Shown here piece by piece: positions 17,843 through 26,816 of a stretch of DNA of 64,000 nucleotides. Each line of letters begins with the position of its first letter. The first letter of the stretch is position 1. Made by a program: the position numbers and the translations under genes. Below the pieces are notes generated by a model. That model worked only from the letters and a program-made list of their open reading frames with translations. It was not told the origin of the DNA and ran no database searches. Source of the DNA: Candidatus Curtissbacteria bacterium RIFCSPHIGHO2_12_FULL_41_17 (lineage in GTDB: Bacteria; Patescibacteriota; Microgenomatia; Curtissbacterales; GWA2-41-24); the NCBI GenBank assembly GCA_001774945.1, contig MFBL01000043.1:11442-75441 (forward strand). The letters are read 5' to 3'.

Positions 17843-19365
17843 CAAGAGTGAATTACATGTTCAATAAAATCAAAAATTTTTTGATATGAATCTTTACCAA
17901 ACGCGTCACAGCAATTTTTAACGACCTTATCCTGAATTGATCTTTGTTTGGCCAAAGCACGGGGATTGCCGATAAACTTAAGAATTACCCTGTCTATTTT
18001 GGGCAAAGATTTAATCGGCACATTCACCGCGGCACCGCTTTTCGTCATAAAATTACCATCAACCTCTTGGAGCCACGAGTTGTGAAAGAAAAAAAGAGGC
18101 TTTTTGTAAAGCATCGCCTGGAAACCTGCTGTGGTGGCCCCAGTAAGGACTATGTCGTTATTTTTAATATCATCAGCAAGGGGGTGTGTACTGAACCCGA
18201 AATTTGAAGGAAGATCAATTGCTTTAAAATCACCCCCCTTATTATAAGATGGATGCGCCCTTACCGTTATTAGAAATCTATTTGGCAGTTTTGATAAACC
18301 ATTAATCAAGTCTCTTGTCACTGTACCATTCTCTATAGAACGAAAAATTGCTTCCGTTCCAAACGGCGGCGCCAAAAGAACTAGAATGCCTATTGTTTTC
18401 TTTTTCTGAATGGCAAAATCATTCTTACCCACAGCATATTTTTTTAGAAAAGGAGACCCTACTTCAATTTTAACTTGGCGCATATTCTTGACTATTTCTG
18501 CCTGCTGTTTGGACCACATAAGTTCATAATCGCTTCGGTAAAACTGGGCATCAGTTTCCCACAACCAAATACCATGTTGGATTTCGGCAGAAGGAATACC
18601 TAATTTGTGAGCCATCAAACAAAAAGCCGATCCCGTTAAGTCATTGCTTGTAGTAGTCAACAGTAAGCGTGCCGAACTTAAAGAAAGCAATTTATTTGCT
18701 AACGATAATAGGCTTACTATTTCCGGAAACTGCACCAGTCGCAAGAACCATAGTCGTTTTTTCCAGTAATGACTACCGAATGGATAAACACGTGGTGTAC
18801 TGCGTTGCCCTCTAGAGACAAAATAAGCTAGATATTTAAGCCTGCTAAATCTGTCCAAAAAAGATAATCCGCTTTGGAAATCAAAATAATCAATGGACGA
18901 TTTGGACAATTGCTTTTTAAAGTGTTCGTTAAGTTTACCAACGACCAGAATATCATATTTCCTGTGCAAAAAAGTTATTAGACCAAAAAGCTCTTCAATA
19001 TGTCTTCCGCTTCCCAAGATAATGAGAGGAAAAATTTTAGAAACTTGAACTTGCTTACGAGCGTGCATGGTATCTTTAACTAAATCATAAGTCCTAAATA
19101 ATATTTCCAGTATTTTTTTAAATCTATTTGTGCCGCGATTAACAATTAGCGGATAATTTGCCCAGACATCCATTACTAACCCTGACTGATTTTCCAAATC
19201 AAACAGACAGGAGAGAAAGTAATGCTGAGAAAAAGCTTGCACAGTCTCAATTGCCACGCCTTTAAACTTAAAGTTGAGTTTTGGGTAATATCTTGAAATC
19301 CAGGAGTTAGAAAGATTAGCAGAGAGACTGTAATTTTTCTTTGTCTCCTGATAAGACTTAGGCAT
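17842..19365 (-). CDS. GT-B-like surface carbohydrate transferase (polysialyltransferase/CDP-glycerol-transferase-like)
   Basis: A 507-residue soluble protein. The C-terminal half has marks of GT-B enzymes acting on CMP- or CDP-activated donors: AEIQHGIWLW near residue 255, a VRAHPSYN motif near residue 360, and an ILTGATTAG-like segment followed by FFHNSW. The first 100 residues match nothing I recognise. It is directly downstream of the NeuB-type synthase and formyltransferase, which makes it a good candidate for the transferase that uses the CMP-nonulosonic acid made by this operon. The assignment rests on motif resemblance and position only. Overlaps the formyltransferase gene by 8 bases. 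Confidence 0.55.
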   Translation of the reverse strand: MPKSYQETKKNYSLSANLSNSWISRYYPKLNFKFKGVAIETVQAFSQHYFLSCLFDLENQSGLVMDVWANYPLIVNRGTNRFKKILEILFRTYDLVKDTMHARKQVQVSKIFPLIILGSGRHIEELFGLITFLHRKYDILVVGKLNEHFKKQLSKSSIDYFDFQSGLSFLDRFSRLKYLAYFVSRGQRSTPRVYPFGSHYWKKRLWFLRLVQFPEIVSLLSLANKLLSLSSARLLLTTTSNDLTGSAFCLMAHKLGIPSAEIQHGIWLWETDAQFYRSDYELMWSKQQAEIVKNMRQVKIEVGSPFLKKYAVGKNDFAIQKKKTIGILVLLAPPFGTEAIFRSIENGTVTRDLINGLSKLPNRFLITVRAHPSYNKGGDFKAIDLPSNFGFSTHPLADDIKNNDIVLTGATTAGFQAMLYKKPLFFFHNSWLQEVDGNFMTKSGAAVNVPIKSLPKIDRVILKFIGNPRALAKQRSIQDKVVKNCCDAFGKDSYQKIFDFIEHVIHS

Positions 19366-19879
19366 GGCGGTGAATTTTAGCGAGAGTAGCGTTTACTACC
19401 TCTATATAAAGAGGGTATAAATCATTGTAGACATCCGCCTCGACTTTATTTTTGATACTATCTATTCTTATAAATTTTTCAACAATTACTTTTCCGCCGT
19501 CAACTTTTTCGGTCATCCAATGAGATGCCACTGAAGCCTTGTTAACTCCGTCATTTATTAGTCTTAAAATGGGTTTTGCACCTTTGTATTTATATAAGCA
19601 TGGATGGATGTTAATGCAGGGTATGGATTTTACCAAATGAGGACTAAAGATCTTCTTACCATGACAGCACAGTAGTAAATCAATCTGCTTTGCTAACTTT
19701 TCAATTAATTCTTGATCATCCAATTTATGTTTGGGGAAAATTTGCAGGTTGAATTCTTCGGCTATTTTTTCGATTTTTTCGTCTTCGCAAAAAACAGCTC
19801 TTATATTGTGTCCTTTGGCAATCAAGTTCAGTAGAACTATCATACCTGTACTTTGACCACCATAAAAAGCAATTTTCAT
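19358..19879 (-). CDS. Minimal formyltransferase-fold enzyme (sugar N-formyltransferase candidate)
   Basis: A 173-residue formyltransferase N-domain protein, expected to use 10-formyltetrahydrofolate. The catalytic triad is visible: Asn and His in NIHPCLYKYKG, and Asp in TEKVDGGK. It lacks the C-terminal domain of methionyl-tRNA formyltransferase, so an amino sugar is a likelier substrate, perhaps an amine of the nonulosonic acid or of the sugar aminated by the DegT enzymes. ATG at 19879 starts 2 bases after the NeuB stop and is chosen over an upstream TTG at 19906 that would overlap NeuB. Confidence 0.75.
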   Translation of the reverse strand: MKIAFYGGQSTGMIVLLNLIAKGHNIRAVFCEDEKIEKIAEEFNLQIFPKHKLDDQELIEKLAKQIDLLLCCHGKKIFSPHLVKSIPCINIHPCLYKYKGAKPILRLINDGVNKASVASHWMTEKVDGGKVIVEKFIRIDSIKNKVEADVYNDLYPLYIEVVNATLAKIHRHA

Positions 19880-19881
19880 CT

Positions 19882-21003
19882 TTAATTTGTTTTGACCATT
19901 TTCCAAGAAAGTGGTGTACCGCGTTCTATATCGCCTTTTGCAGTCCTCCCTATAACATCTTCATAATACTTAGGAGCCAACCCGTCTCCGGGCCTGATAC
20001 ATCTCACGTTGTCTGGTGTTAAAGTATCGCCCTTTTTGATATCATTGATGGCAAAAATCGATTGCGAAAACCTTCTACCATTGTAGATTTCGGCTGGGTT
20101 TACTGGTCCGTACTTTACTCTCCCTATAACTTCTTTTGCAAATGGTGTGTTTAAAATATCCGTCCCCATTTTTTCATTTTTTCGGATTTGCCGAACCATC
20201 TGAGCAACTTCATCTGGCTCTATCGAAAATGAGGCATCAGGCCCACCCATCGAACGCTTTAAAATTACATGCTTTTCGACTATGGCAGCACCTAGAGCTG
20301 CTGCAACAATGGGAATTTTGATACCGCCATTATTATCAGAAAATCCTGTGACTGCCTTAAACCTTTTGGATATATCCGGTATTGTTTTAAGATTGATATC
20401 GGCAAGTGCTGGTTTCGAAGCGTAGCTTGTTACGCAATGAAGAATTGCAATCTGGTCCACACCGTTTTCTTTTAGAGTTTTTAGAGCAAGTTTAATATCA
20501 GAAATGCTTGCAAATCCCACAGAAAGGATAACAGGCTTACCTATTTTTGCAACCTTTCTCAAAAGAGGAATATGACTTGCTTCATAAGAGGAAATTTTGT
20601 AGGCCGGAGGATTGATTTCTTTTTCTAAATAATCAACAGCCGTCTCATCAAATGGCGTCGAAAAAAGGATTAAGCCTAAGCTTTTTGCAAGTTTTGAAAG
20701 TTTTGGTTGCCAGTCCCAAGGGGTATAAGCGGTTTTGTAAAGGTCATAAAGTTTGTGTCCTCTCCAAGCGTTTGGCGTATCTTCAGACTCCACGATAAAC
20801 CACTTCTTATCACAATCAATTGTTAGAGTGTCTGGTGTATAAGTTTGCAATTTGACAGCATCTACACCGGCAGCGGCTACTGCTTTAATTAACCGGACGG
20901 CTTCATCATAATTTTGGTGATGGTTCCCCGAAATCTCAGCAACAATAAAACAAGGATGACCTTGACCGATTTTCCTGTGGCCAATCTTAATAACTTTTGC
21001 CAT
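19882..21003 (-). CDS. pseI: N-acetylneuraminate synthase family protein, pseudaminic acid synthase-like
   Basis: A 373-residue NeuB-family enzyme that condenses PEP with a 6-deoxy-di-N-acyl-hexose to form a nine-carbon nonulosonic acid. The TIM barrel begins with FIVAEISGNH; DAVKLQTY, LFSTPFDE, HCVTSYA and AIVEKHV follow in order. The segment WRGHKLYDLYKTAYTPW is characteristic of PseI rather than NeuB. A C-terminal SAF (antifreeze-like) domain starts near residue 310 (RRFSQSIFAINDIKKGD). ATG at 21003 is chosen; an ORF extension to 21090 would add 29 residues unlike the family and overlap the previous gene by 104 bases. Confidence 0.9.
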   Translation of the reverse strand: MAKVIKIGHRKIGQGHPCFIVAEISGNHHQNYDEAVRLIKAVAAAGVDAVKLQTYTPDTLTIDCDKKWFIVESEDTPNAWRGHKLYDLYKTAYTPWDWQPKLSKLAKSLGLILFSTPFDETAVDYLEKEINPPAYKISSYEASHIPLLRKVAKIGKPVILSVGFASISDIKLALKTLKENGVDQIAILHCVTSYASKPALADINLKTIPDISKRFKAVTGFSDNNGGIKIPIVAAALGAAIVEKHVILKRSMGGPDASFSIEPDEVAQMVRQIRKNEKMGTDILNTPFAKEVIGRVKYGPVNPAEIYNGRRFSQSIFAINDIKKGDTLTPDNVRCIRPGDGLAPKYYEDVIGRTAKGDIERGTPLSWKMVKTN

Positions 21004-21694
21004 GCGATTTTGGTAATAAGTACGAACGTATTTGAGAAATTTCAATAAGTTTGTTCGGATGAAGCTCCTCAAGCTCTTTGATACCGGCAATAACTTTTGA
21101 CTGTTTAGCCGTAATGCTTTGCGTGTCGCGATGATAAGTAAAAAGGGATTTATTTATATGTTGACCATTCCATTTGCCAAGAGTTCTCAAGAATAAATCA
21201 TATTCGATAAAAGTAATATTAGGATTGTAAAGCCCCTCATCCAATACCCGCTTCCGCCTCATCATTACACCAATCATTACACTTTCAAATATATTTTTAG
21301 GCGAAACTGTTTTTTTATTCCCCTTATATTCCTCTATGTAGTCACAATATACAAAATCTACAGAACTTGAACTGTCAAGAACTTCCGCCTCCTGTGAAAG
21401 CAAATCGGGATCAAATTCATCATCGCCGTCAAGAAAAACGATGTAATCTCCTTGACTTGATAAAATTCCCGTGTTTGCCGCTTGAGCATGTCCTTGATTT
21501 TCTTGATTGACTATCCGTAAATTTTTAACAGATGCGAACTTTTTTATTATCTCCAAAGTCTTGTCGGTCGAACCGTCATTGACAACAACAACCTCGAAGT
21601 CTTCTTCTGGGTAATTTTGTCCAAGGGAACTTTTAATAGCTCTTTCTAAGGTTTTCTCATTATTAAAAGCCCTGATAATAATTGAGACTTTCAT
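20987..21694 (-). CDS. GT2-family glycosyltransferase
   Basis: GT-A fold glycosyltransferase of 235 residues without membrane segments. Typical GT2 marks are VSIIIRAFNNEKTL, VVVNDGSTDKT, the GHAQAANTG helix start and the metal-binding VFLDGDDEF near residue 92. It lies between the amidotransferase gene (3-base gap) and the PseI homologue (17-base overlap), so it is made with the nonulosonic acid enzymes. Donor and acceptor unknown. Confidence 0.85.
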   Translation of the reverse strand: MKVSIIIRAFNNEKTLERAIKSSLGQNYPEEDFEVVVVNDGSTDKTLEIIKKFASVKNLRIVNQENQGHAQAANTGILSSQGDYIVFLDGDDEFDPDLLSQEAEVLDSSSSVDFVYCDYIEEYKGNKKTVSPKNIFESVMIGVMMRRKRVLDEGLYNPNITFIEYDLFLRTLGKWNGQHINKSLFTYHRDTQSITAKQSKVIAGIKELEELHPNKLIEISQIRSYLLPKSHGKSY

Positions 21695-21697
21695 TTA

Positions 21698-22942
21698 TCA
21701 ATTATCCATGCCTTTACCAAAGAGAATGTAAGAGTTTACTCTTGGCTCCTTTGAAGCGCTCACTTGAAAAACACAACTATCTTTTTTTGTAAGGCGAACT
21801 TTACCAACACCCTCATCTCTTATGTGACCAGTAACAGAATCTTTTAGTGTCCAATTATGTTCACTACTCTTCCTCCAAATTTTAAGATTCCTAAATTGGT
21901 CTATCAAAAAATAAAAACCCAGCTCTGTCATCCCTATCCAGTCCAAAAATAATTGCAGATTTTGGGGTTTTTTATTTTGGTAATTCTTAACCTGATTAAT
22001 TCCTTCTTCTCGAGTTAACCTTTTTAGCCTAATTTCTCTTACGGCATGATCCGTTGCTTTACCATAACCCAATTTCAAAAATTTAATATAATCATGTACG
22101 TCCGAGTAATTAAAACAGTCGACATCATTATAGGTATCAAAAGTTCTAGTTTGAGCAGCAGTTTGATAGCCGTACTCCTTTATCATATCTTCATGCTGTT
22201 TTTTTGAATCCCATCGAATGTAATTGGAGAGATATATGCCGCGGATACCAATCCTTTCGATTTCCTTATCGTGAGGATAGATAAATGGTGTTAAATCTTC
22301 ACGGCTTAGGTAATTTTGCTGATCAATCAGGTCTTCTGCTTCATAATCCAGAAGATCATGCTCCTTGCGGTATTTTCTAGTCATTTCAACTTCATCCAAG
22401 TGAGAAAACATACCCACCTGGTCGATACCCTGATGCCCCCCCCAAATAATTAACGGAATTTTAAATCTAACAGCTGTTTGAACAGGAAAAACCGTTTGGC
22501 CGGCAAGGCAATGCCAATACATACTGCCCATTTTTTGTAAAGTTACCTTGGTAATTTTTTTAACAATTTTGGGATTAACAGTCAATGTAAGCAAATCACA
22601 ATCAAATAGGGTTTTGAGGTAAGCTAAATTTCTAATCCCAATAGGAGTATTATATTGTTTATTATAAGTAACCAGCAGGGGATTCATTTTATAAATATTT
22701 TTTATAGTATGAACAATAAAGTAAGAATCCCTTGCTCCGGAAACGGGAACAATACAGTCATAATTTTCTTTTGATTTATTCCTGAAACCATCCAAAATCC
22801 TCTTGAGTTTTTTGATCCGCTTGTCCCAATCCAGAATATCTTTTTCTTCATGGACCCTGCAGCCGCTGCAAACCCCCTCGTTGTCAAAAGTAATATTTAA
22901 TGGGTGGTTAGCCGGATATATACAACGTGTGCAGTATTTCAT
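21698..22942 (-). CDS. WbpG/PseA-like N-acetyl-sugar amidotransferase, divergent PP-loop paralogue
   Basis: A 414-residue ATP-pyrophosphatase of the WbpG family, which turns an N-acetyl group into an acetamidino group using ammonia delivered by HisH/HisF-type partners. Two CxxC pairs (Cys4/7 and Cys25/28) suggest a zinc site. The PP-loop, canonically SGGxDS, reads SGARDS at 68-73. The second WbpG homologue at 24437 has an intact SGGKDS. ATG at 22942 follows the HisF stop by one base; an upstream extension to 23062 is out of family. It may modify another position or serve a structural role. Confidence 0.82.
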   Translation of the reverse strand: MKYCTRCIYPANHPLNITFDNEGVCSGCRVHEEKDILDWDKRIKKLKRILDGFRNKSKENYDCIVPVSGARDSYFIVHTIKNIYKMNPLLVTYNKQYNTPIGIRNLAYLKTLFDCDLLTLTVNPKIVKKITKVTLQKMGSMYWHCLAGQTVFPVQTAVRFKIPLIIWGGHQGIDQVGMFSHLDEVEMTRKYRKEHDLLDYEAEDLIDQQNYLSREDLTPFIYPHDKEIERIGIRGIYLSNYIRWDSKKQHEDMIKEYGYQTAAQTRTFDTYNDVDCFNYSDVHDYIKFLKLGYGKATDHAVREIRLKRLTREEGINQVKNYQNKKPQNLQLFLDWIGMTELGFYFLIDQFRNLKIWRKSSEHNWTLKDSVTGHIRDEGVGKVRLTKKDSCVFQVSASKEPRVNSYILFGKGMDN

Positions 22943-22943
22943 A

Positions 22944-23816
22944 TTAAATAATCTCAGGAGGATAATATTTGAATCTTTGCTCGGCAAGGTACCGATCTGG
23001 TCTTTTAGCAATCCTGCCCCCGTCATCAAATTCAAAATCCATATAATGTGCCTGCGTGTCAAATCTTATATCGATGCCTTTCTTTTGCAGGTATGCTTTA
23101 GCGTTTATTACGCTATGCTCTGTGAAATGAAAAAAATTGCCTGCTGCCGCACAATTTGCCCTACCTTGTGTCATTACGTCAACAAAGTCTTGTGGATGTC
23201 CTGCTCCGCCACAGGCGATTACCGGAATATCAACAGCCTCTACTATCATCCTGACCATATTAATGTCATACCCAACCTTTGATCCGTTCCTGTCAACACA
23301 GTTGAGCAATATCTCTCCAGCCCCCAAACTTGCTAAAGTTTTGGCCCATTTGACCGGATCTTTTTCCGGTATATCAATGCCGAAATTGGAAAAAACAGAA
23401 TATTTTTTATCTTTGTCTAATTTAACATCAATCGATGCAACTATGCACTGGTTGCCCAATATGGATGCCCCCTTTTTAATCAAAAGAGGGTCTTTCAAGG
23501 CAGCACTATTAATAGCAATTTTATCTGCGCCAAATTTTACCAACTTCTGCATGTCGCCAACCGAACTTATTCCCCCGCCAACCACCAAGGGCACGAAGCA
23601 TTTTTTTGAAACACTTTGAATTTCTAAAAAATCCGGCCCCTGGTCTTTAGGAGTCGCTGATATGTCTAAATAAATTATTTCATCTATACCCCAGGAATTT
23701 AGAAATTCGACGGCAATTTGGGCTTTTCCTACCGGTAGATATTTAGAAAAGCCGATACTTTGGACGACTATACCATCGCGGATGACCAAAATTGCTGTTA
23801 ACCTTTTTTTTAACAT
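22944..23816 (-). CDS. HisF-like ammonia-channel subunit (WbuZ/HisF2 type)
   Basis: A 290-residue TIM-barrel protein homologous to the imidazole-glycerol-phosphate synthase cyclase subunit. Glycine-rich phosphate motifs VGGGISS and ACGGAGHPQD are kept, as is ASIDVK, which holds the HisF Asp130 equivalent. The other cyclase acid, Asp11 of HisF, is replaced by a hydrophobic residue (TAILVIRDG). That loss is typical of polysaccharide-cluster HisF homologues, which channel ammonia to a WbpG-type amidotransferase instead of making histidine. About 35 extra C-terminal residues extend past the usual end. It starts directly after the HisH stop (TAAATG). Confidence 0.88.
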   Translation of the reverse strand: MLKKRLTAILVIRDGIVVQSIGFSKYLPVGKAQIAVEFLNSWGIDEIIYLDISATPKDQGPDFLEIQSVSKKCFVPLVVGGGISSVGDMQKLVKFGADKIAINSAALKDPLLIKKGASILGNQCIVASIDVKLDKDKKYSVFSNFGIDIPEKDPVKWAKTLASLGAGEILLNCVDRNGSKVGYDINMVRMIVEAVDIPVIACGGAGHPQDFVDVMTQGRANCAAAGNFFHFTEHSVINAKAYLQKKGIDIRFDTQAHYMDFEFDDGGRIAKRPDRYLAEQRFKYYPPEII

Positions 23817-24440
23817 TTAATTGATGCCGCAATAATTAAAAAAACTTCGATAAATCCGCAAGCCGTTATTTTGGCTCTTCTCCGGATGAAACTGGACACC
23901 GAAAATATTATCCTTTTGTATTGCGGCTATCATCTTATGACCATAAATGAAAGTAGCCGCAACAAACTTGTTATTGCAAACAAAGTGATAACTGTGATCA
24001 AAGTAAAAATTCGTGTTGGAAGACACACGCGAAAAAAGCGGATTTTTAGAAACGGCATGAATATTATTCCAACCCACATGGGGAACTCTAATTTCCTGGC
24101 CGGGTGGAACTTTCGCTACGTGTCCACTAACCCATCCAAGACCTTTATGGAAGCCGTTTTCAACAGAATCATTCGCCAGAATTTGCATTCCCAAACATAC
24201 CCCCAGGATTGGCTTTTTTCGCTTTATAACTTCATGGGCCAATACATCAACTATGCCAATTGCTTTTAAATTTTTCATCGCCTCTGGGAAAGCTCCAACT
24301 CCCGGGAGGATATAGGCTTGTGCTCTTTTAATATCCGCAGGAGAATTAGAGATTAAAAAATCATAACCTAAGAACGTTAGCGTATTTGCAACCGATTGGT
24401 GGTTCCCCAGTTTGTAATCTATTAATAATATTTTTTTCAT
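23817..24440 (-). CDS. HisH-like glutamine amidotransferase (WbuY/HisH2 type)
   Basis: Class I glutamine amidotransferase of 207 residues that releases ammonia from glutamine. The nucleophile Cys82 is in GVCLGMQ, the oxyanion region is LPGVGAFPEAM, and His and Glu close the triad in VQFHPEKS. It sits between a WbpG homologue and the HisF homologue, the classic amidination trio. ATG at 24440 overlaps the upstream TGA (ATGA), so the longer form from 24488 is rejected. Histidine biosynthesis is unlikely because no other his gene is present and the partner HisF lacks a cyclase acid. Confidence 0.9.
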   Translation of the reverse strand: MKKILLIDYKLGNHQSVANTLTFLGYDFLISNSPADIKRAQAYILPGVGAFPEAMKNLKAIGIVDVLAHEVIKRKKPILGVCLGMQILANDSVENGFHKGLGWVSGHVAKVPPGQEIRVPHVGWNNIHAVSKNPLFSRVSSNTNFYFDHSYHFVCNNKFVAATFIYGHKMIAAIQKDNIFGVQFHPEKSQNNGLRIYRSFFNYCGIN

Positions 24441-25558
24441 ATTAATGGCGTTTTTAAAACCCATTTTCCCTGTTTGTCTTTCTTCCAAATATCTTTGTTT
24501 CTGAATGATTCAACAACTTGCCAAAATTTATTTTCTAATATTTCAATGTAGTTGCAGAATTTTTTAATGTAATAATTGGAACATTTTCCATCATATTTTT
24601 TAACCAGATCCACCGCTTCTTCGCGGGTCATTCTACCAAATCTAATCTCTTCACATACCTCGTCCGTAACTTGTCCAAAGCCATACTTTATGTATTTGAT
24701 CATTTGATTAACAATTACGAAATCATCATCCAGTGCGTTAAATGGGAAAATATGTCCGGTATTGCCCGGAGAGTCTTCCCTGATTTCCAGTCCTCTTGCT
24801 ATCGAAAACTTTGCATTATCCAGCTTGGTAAAATCTCGCCAGTAGTAGCCCAAATATTGGATCTTTAACTTTCCCCATTCCAACTCTTCATCCGAAGAGT
24901 AACGATACCAAAGAGCTTGCTGTCTAGCTATATTTTCGTCCTCAAGTAACTCATCTGGGTTGCCTCCGGCAAGAGTATTTGAGTACTTCATTTTACCCGC
25001 GTCTGCCGAAATGGAGCCAACCCCTAAATCACCTAACTGAATAGCAGGATTTTCACCTAAAAAAATTAGGGGAATTTGATAAGCGATGGCAACTTTTGGG
25101 GCGCTTGCGTAAAGTGCCATTTCCGTTGATTTTGCCCAGTTACCGTATTTTAAAAAACTGCGGCGCATCAGCTTTTTCCATATTTGGGGAGCCGGAGCAA
25201 TTGTTACTGTGTCAAAACCTAAGGATATTAAATTGCTAATATTGTGGGCACCTCTTTCGGTTAACTGCTCCGGAGGATAACCACAACAAACCAGCAGCGG
25301 TTTTAATCCTAGCCCATCTCGAACGTACAAAGATTGCCTAGTGCTGTCTTTCCCGCCGCTTACACCGACAATACAATCATAACCTGAAACATTATGTTTC
25401 TTTCCAAAATCGGCGATTTCCAGAAGTTCTCGTTTCCTCTGCTCCCAATCAATCTCATCAAATTTCGCTGTGAACCGACAGGGAGGACAAATGCCATCAG
25501 AGTCAAACTTTATGCCCGGCCTTGTGTCGGGCTGGACGCATTTTTTGCAGTATCTCAT
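24437..25558 (-). CDS. WbpG/PseA-type N-acetyl-sugar amidotransferase
   Basis: A 373-residue member of the WbpG/PseA family with intact ATP-pyrophosphatase loop SGGKDS (67-72) and two CxxC pairs (Cys4/7, Cys24/27). In Pseudomonas WbpG, HisH2 and HisF2 together make an acetamidino group; PseA does the analogous step for the 5-acetamidino form of pseudaminic acid. Coupled by ATGA to the GNAT upstream and to HisH downstream. The nonulosonic acid context suggests the substrate is CMP-pseudaminic acid or a precursor, by inference. Confidence 0.88.
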   Translation of the reverse strand: MRYCKKCVQPDTRPGIKFDSDGICPPCRFTAKFDEIDWEQRKRELLEIADFGKKHNVSGYDCIVGVSGGKDSTRQSLYVRDGLGLKPLLVCCGYPPEQLTERGAHNISNLISLGFDTVTIAPAPQIWKKLMRRSFLKYGNWAKSTEMALYASAPKVAIAYQIPLIFLGENPAIQLGDLGVGSISADAGKMKYSNTLAGGNPDELLEDENIARQQALWYRYSSDEELEWGKLKIQYLGYYWRDFTKLDNAKFSIARGLEIREDSPGNTGHIFPFNALDDDFVIVNQMIKYIKYGFGQVTDEVCEEIRFGRMTREEAVDLVKKYDGKCSNYYIKKFCNYIEILENKFWQVVESFRNKDIWKKDKQGKWVLKTPLI

Positions 25559-26109
25559 TTTCTTTTAGGTGCATCGAATTCACTTGATAATATTCCATAC
25601 TCAACAATATCCGCATACTCTCTGTCTTTAAAAAACGCTTTTCTTCTTCTTCCTTCCTCAATCATCCCCAAAGAAACGGCAAGTTTTTGCATGGCAATAT
25701 TTTTTGATGACGTGCCACAATAAATTCTATTCAAATTAAGTTCGTCAAATCCGTGCTTTAAAATCAAAAGAGCAGCTTCTTTAGAATAACCTTTGTGCCA
25801 GTAGTCTTTTTCTCCCAACAATATCGTAAGCTCTCCGCTGCGGTTAACCGGGTCAATATTTTGAAGAGCGATATTACCAATGTGCAAATTTTTGCCCGTC
25901 AAAACAATTGCCAGGACAATTTTATCTTTAGTCTTACTGCTCTGCTTAATATACTTACGCCCTTCACTGTAAGAGTAGGGGAAAGTGTTATGGGAGTTAT
26001 ATCTGGAGACTTCTTCATTATTTAACCACGAAACGTAATTACCTTGAAGATCTTTTTCTTCCAAGGGCCGCAAATATATGTTTTTGCCTGCCAAAAAAGG
26101 ATTTCTCAT
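25555..26109 (-). CDS. GNAT-family acetyltransferase (functional PseH candidate)
   Basis: A 184-residue GNAT of the RimJ/RimL type that uses acetyl-CoA. Typical marks are the N-terminal YLRPLEEKDL, the acetyl-CoA loop region DYWHKGYSKEA, and the C-terminal NIAMQKLAVSLGM. In pseudaminic acid synthesis PseH, a GNAT, acetylates the C4 amine made by PseC. No other acetyltransferase is in this operon, so this is the natural candidate. Overlaps the WbpG start by ATGA. Confidence 0.8.
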   Translation of the reverse strand: MRNPFLAGKNIYLRPLEEKDLQGNYVSWLNNEEVSRYNSHNTFPYSYSEGRKYIKQSSKTKDKIVLAIVLTGKNLHIGNIALQNIDPVNRSGELTILLGEKDYWHKGYSKEAALLILKHGFDELNLNRIYCGTSSKNIAMQKLAVSLGMIEEGRRRKAFFKDREYADIVEYGILSSEFDAPKRK

Positions 26110-26117
26110 AAGCTTTA

Positions 26118-26816
26118 TTATTTAACCATCTTTTGTGCTGCCAAAAGGTCTGACGGGTTATCAATATCCACGTTTTCGTTTTCGTCCATGATCACAAACT
26201 CTATGCTGTTGTCATCCACCAGTTTATTCATTTTCATCAGCACTTCGTATTTTGAGAAATAAATCGCGCCGTCTTCCCTATATAAAGGTTTGTAATATTG
26301 ACGGTTAACTCTCTCTTTTGGATAAAAAGGCACGTATTTATTTTTACCTTCATCAAAGCGCCATAACCTACCCCAATCGCGCACAACGCTTACAACGCTA
26401 TTGCATTTTTTCTTCTGGAATAAATCCAGCGCCTCTTCAACTCTCTCTTTTCTTAAAAAGGGAGCAGTAGGGTAGAGAAGCAGCACTATATCACAACGAT
26501 AACCCTCCTCGTCTTCGAGGTATTTAATTGCATGTTGTAAAACAGGTAAAGTAGGAGTTTGGTCGTCGGCTAATTCCTTTGGTCTGTCAAACGGAGTTTC
26601 GGCACCGTATTTATTGGCAATGGCCTTTATCTCACTATCATCGGTTGAAACAATCACTCTATCAATTCTTGGCACTGATAAAGCTAAACCGATTGGCCAT
26701 GCTATTAGCGGTTTGCCGCCAAGAGGTAGAACATTCTTTCGTGGAATGGATTTTGAACCGCCTCTGGCGATAATGATGGCAACAATTTTTTTATGGCCGC
26801 CTTGTTTATTTTTCAT
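26118..26816 (-). CDS. pseF: CMP-nonulosonate (CMP-N-acylneuraminate-type) cytidylyltransferase
   Basis: A 232-residue enzyme of the NeuA/PseF/LegF family that activates the nonulosonic acid as a CMP sugar. The nucleotide-binding IIIARGGSKSIPRKN and the SxPRID/VSTDD region are conserved, followed by LLLYPTAPFLR. ATG at 26816 (overlap of 11 bases with the previous gene) is preferred over the TTG at 26822. The position in a pse operon suggests PseF, but motifs do not separate PseF from LegF. Confidence 0.88.
   Translation of the reverse strand: MKNKQGGHKKIVAIIIARGGSKSIPRKNVLPLGGKPLIAWPIGLALSVPRIDRVIVSTDDSEIKAIANKYGAETPFDRPKELADDQTPTLPVLQHAIKYLEDEEGYRCDIVLLLYPTAPFLRKERVEEALDLFQKKKCNSVVSVVRDWGRLWRFDEGKNKYVPFYPKERVNRQYYKPLYREDGAIYFSKYEVLMKMNKLVDDNSIEFVIMDENENVDIDNPSDLLAAQKMVK

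Noticed and set aside
19358..19906. Methionyl-tRNA formyltransferase (fmt)
   Set aside because: Only the catalytic N-domain is present and it lies in a sugar operon; the C-terminal domain expected for tRNA binding is missing.
22944..24440. hisH and hisF as histidine biosynthesis genes
   Set aside because: No other his gene is present, they lie between two WbpG homologues, and the HisF copy lacks the first cyclase Asp; an ammonia-supplying role for sugar amidination fits better.
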